64,000 nucleotides of DNA from JACDCA01 sp963810305 (GTDB lineage: Bacteria > Acidobacteriota > Vicinamibacteria > Vicinamibacterales > 2-12-FULL-66-21). Position numbers and translations under genes: made by a program. Below the pieces are notes generated by a model. It was given only the letters and a program-made list of their open reading frames with translations. It was not told where the DNA came from and did not search any database. Shown here piece by piece: positions 63,056 to 64,000 of this stretch. Every line of letters starts with the position of its first letter. The first letter of the stretch is position 1. The DNA lies in contig CAWEMY010000006.1 in assembly GCA_963810305.1 (NCBI GenBank), positions 124,001 to 188,000 of the forward strand. Direction: 5' to 3'.

Positions 63056-63207
63056 TGCGCGGGGCGCGGGGCGTCGGCGCGCTTCGCGCGAAGCGCGTTC
63101 GGCGAGACCGCGCCGTAGCCTTGGCGGAGGCGGGCGGGACGGTAGAGGCCGGCTTCAGCCGGCCTGAGAGCTCGGGCTCGGGGCTCGGGGCTCGGGGCTC
63201 GGAAAAC
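63056..63207. repeat. Pile-up of three repeat families between actD and actE
   Basis: In order: GCGCGGGGCGCGGGGCG units; the CCGTAGCCTTGGCGGAGGCGG element with an upstream GCGCTTCGCGCGAAGCGC dyad (to about 63132); one GGTAGAGGCCGGCTTCAGCC palindrome (63142-63168); and five CTCGGGG heptamers (63169-63203). All four types occur elsewhere in the window. The other act junctions are mostly overlapping or short, so this 150-bp gap looks inserted. Confidence 0.85.
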
Positions 63208-63212
63208 TCGTG

Positions 63213-63788
63213 ATGGCTGTCTGCTGTCTGCTGATGGTTTCCGGCTGCCGGCAGGACATGCACAACCAGCCGAAGTACCGGCCGCTGCGGCCCAGTCCAT
63301 TGTTCGCCGACGGCTCCAGTGCGCGTCCCGCGATCGACGGCACGGTCGCGCGGGGAGCGCTGCAGGAAGACGAAGCGTTCTTCACCGGCAAGGTGGCGGG
63401 AGTGGCGGTCCGGGAGCTGCCATTCAAGATCGAAGCGGCGGATCTCGATCGAGGCGAGGAGCGTTTCAACATCTTCTGCACGCCGTGTCACGACAAGACC
63501 GGCAACGGGAAGGGCATGGTCGTCCAGCGTGGGTACCGGCAGCCCCCCTCGTTTCACATCGAACGGTTGAGACAGGCGGAGCCGGGCTACATGTTCGATG
63601 TGATCACCAATGGCTTCGGCGTGATGCCCGATTACAAGGCACAGATCGATCCGCGGGACCGCTGGCGCATCATCGCGTACGTGCGGGCGCTGCAACTGAG
63701 CCAGGCCGGCACGGCGGCGGACATCCCGGGTGGGGACCCCGAGGCGGCGAACAAGCAGCGTCAGCCGGCAGGCGGGGGCAAACACTGA
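63213..63788 (+). CDS. actE: Alternative complex III subunit ActE (monohaem cytochrome c lipoprotein)
   Basis: A 191-residue protein with a very short lipoprotein signal (MAVCCLLMVSGCRQD) and one haem site, CTPCHDKTGNGKG, with a distal Met in GFGVMPDYKAQI. MHNQPKYRPLRPSPLFADGS is the ActE signature region. The signal is unusually short, and the repeat array ends only a few bases upstream, so the original start region may have been altered. It passes electrons from ActA to a terminal oxidase. Confidence 0.93.
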   Translation: MAVCCLLMVSGCRQDMHNQPKYRPLRPSPLFADGSSARPAIDGTVARGALQEDEAFFTGKVAGVAVRELPFKIEAADLDRGEERFNIFCTPCHDKTGNGKGMVVQRGYRQPPSFHIERLRQAEPGYMFDVITNGFGVMPDYKAQIDPRDRWRIIAYVRALQLSQAGTAADIPGGDPEAANKQRQPAGGGKH

Positions 63789-63790
63789 TC

Positions 63791-64000
63791 ATGGCGACAC
63801 CGGCAATCCTCTCGACCGACGTCCCGGCCCTCGCGCGGCTCCAGCAACGCGGGCTGATGCTCGCGGTGGTGGGCCTCGTCGCGGGAGCGATCGGCGCGTT
63901 CATCGACCGTGAACAGTTCTTCCAGTCGTGGCTGATCGGCTTCCTCTTCTGCCTCGGCATGACGCTCGGCTGTCTCGGGCTGCTGATGCTGCAGCACCTG
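63791..64000 (+). CDS. actF: Alternative complex III subunit ActF, N-terminal part
   Basis: Seventy codons before the window ends. MATPAILSTDVPALARLQQR is followed by helix GLMLAVVGLVAGAIGAFID and the start of a second helix (WLIGFLFCLGMTLGCLGLLM), matching the N-terminus of ActF, a multi-helix paralogue of ActC. It follows actE by 2 bp, completing the order actABCDEF. Confidence 0.9.
   Translation, partial: MATPAILSTDVPALARLQQRGLMLAVVGLVAGAIGAFIDREQFFQSWLIGFLFCLGMTLGCLGLLMLQHL

Overview
The window is a high-GC bacterial chromosome segment, most likely from an acidobacterium of the Vicinamibacteria type. The assignment rests on gene content, not on a database search: an ADOP-type orphan FtsX/MacB permease, a DUF5117-type zinc metalloprotease, Ser/Thr kinases with C-terminal TPRs, paired D-aminoacylase and sodium:solute symporter genes, a kelch protein, and an alternative complex III (act) operon. 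No rRNA, tRNA, CRISPR array, transposase or phage gene was recognised, and no stretch over 300 bp lacks a gene.

Layout. 1-5.7 kb (minus): truncated Ser/Thr kinase, secreted PQQ-like beta-propeller, PaaK-like adenylate-forming enzyme, MalQ and an aminotransferase, the last four tightly spaced. 5.8-13.1 kb: DinB-like protein, DUF1206 membrane protein, secreted TIM-barrel protein, metalloprotease, threonine-dehydratase-like enzyme, second aminotransferase. 13.1-15.1 kb: unknown membrane protein, ECF sigma factor and zinc-finger anti-sigma. 15.1-18.6 kb (minus): tiny membrane ORF, SSS symporter, D-aminoacylase. 18.7-24.5 kb: lipoprotein, glycosyltransferase, then a minus-strand set of DUF805-SRPBCC protein, methyltransferase, membrane MutS-like ATPase and a 54-aa protein. 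24.6-36.2 kb: ADOP permease, DUF1569 protein, D-aminoacylase paralogue, MFS transporter, esterase, aminopeptidase, ChvG/ChvI-like two-component system, CreD. 36.3-39.7 kb (minus): three overlapping genes for three different amidoligase-type enzymes. 39.8-44.6 kb: formate dehydrogenase operon whose catalytic subunit is a selenoprotein (in-frame UGA at 40347 followed by a bSECIS-like hairpin). 44.8-57.1 kb: kelch protein, MocR regulator, thioredoxin-reductase-like enzyme, kinase-TPR protein, beta-rich outer-surface protein, amino acid permease, ACMSD-like amidohydrolase with a duplicated 3' end, NatAB exporter. 57.1-64.0 kb: actABCDE and the start of actF, behind a perfect CRP-type palindrome.

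Two features cut across the window. First, the intergenic DNA is packed with short tandem repeats, mostly of 7-bp period but with a different heptamer at each locus, plus at least four families of dispersed palindromic repeats. Some enter reading frames (symporter tail, an aminotransferase, two places in actB) or occupy 3' ends. Second, about 17 otherwise conserved genes or gene sections are broken by single-base frameshifts, mostly one extra base. That pattern fits residual sequence or assembly error better than mass pseudogenisation, so frameshifted genes are listed as single genes spanning the break.

Respiration dominates the recognisable physiology: formate oxidation (FdhAB with an NrfD-type anchor) could feed the quinone pool, and alternative complex III would oxidise quinol. 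Two D-aminoacylase-type hydrolases, a symporter, a metalloprotease, an aminopeptidase and an amino acid permease point to a peptide and amino-acid scavenging lifestyle.
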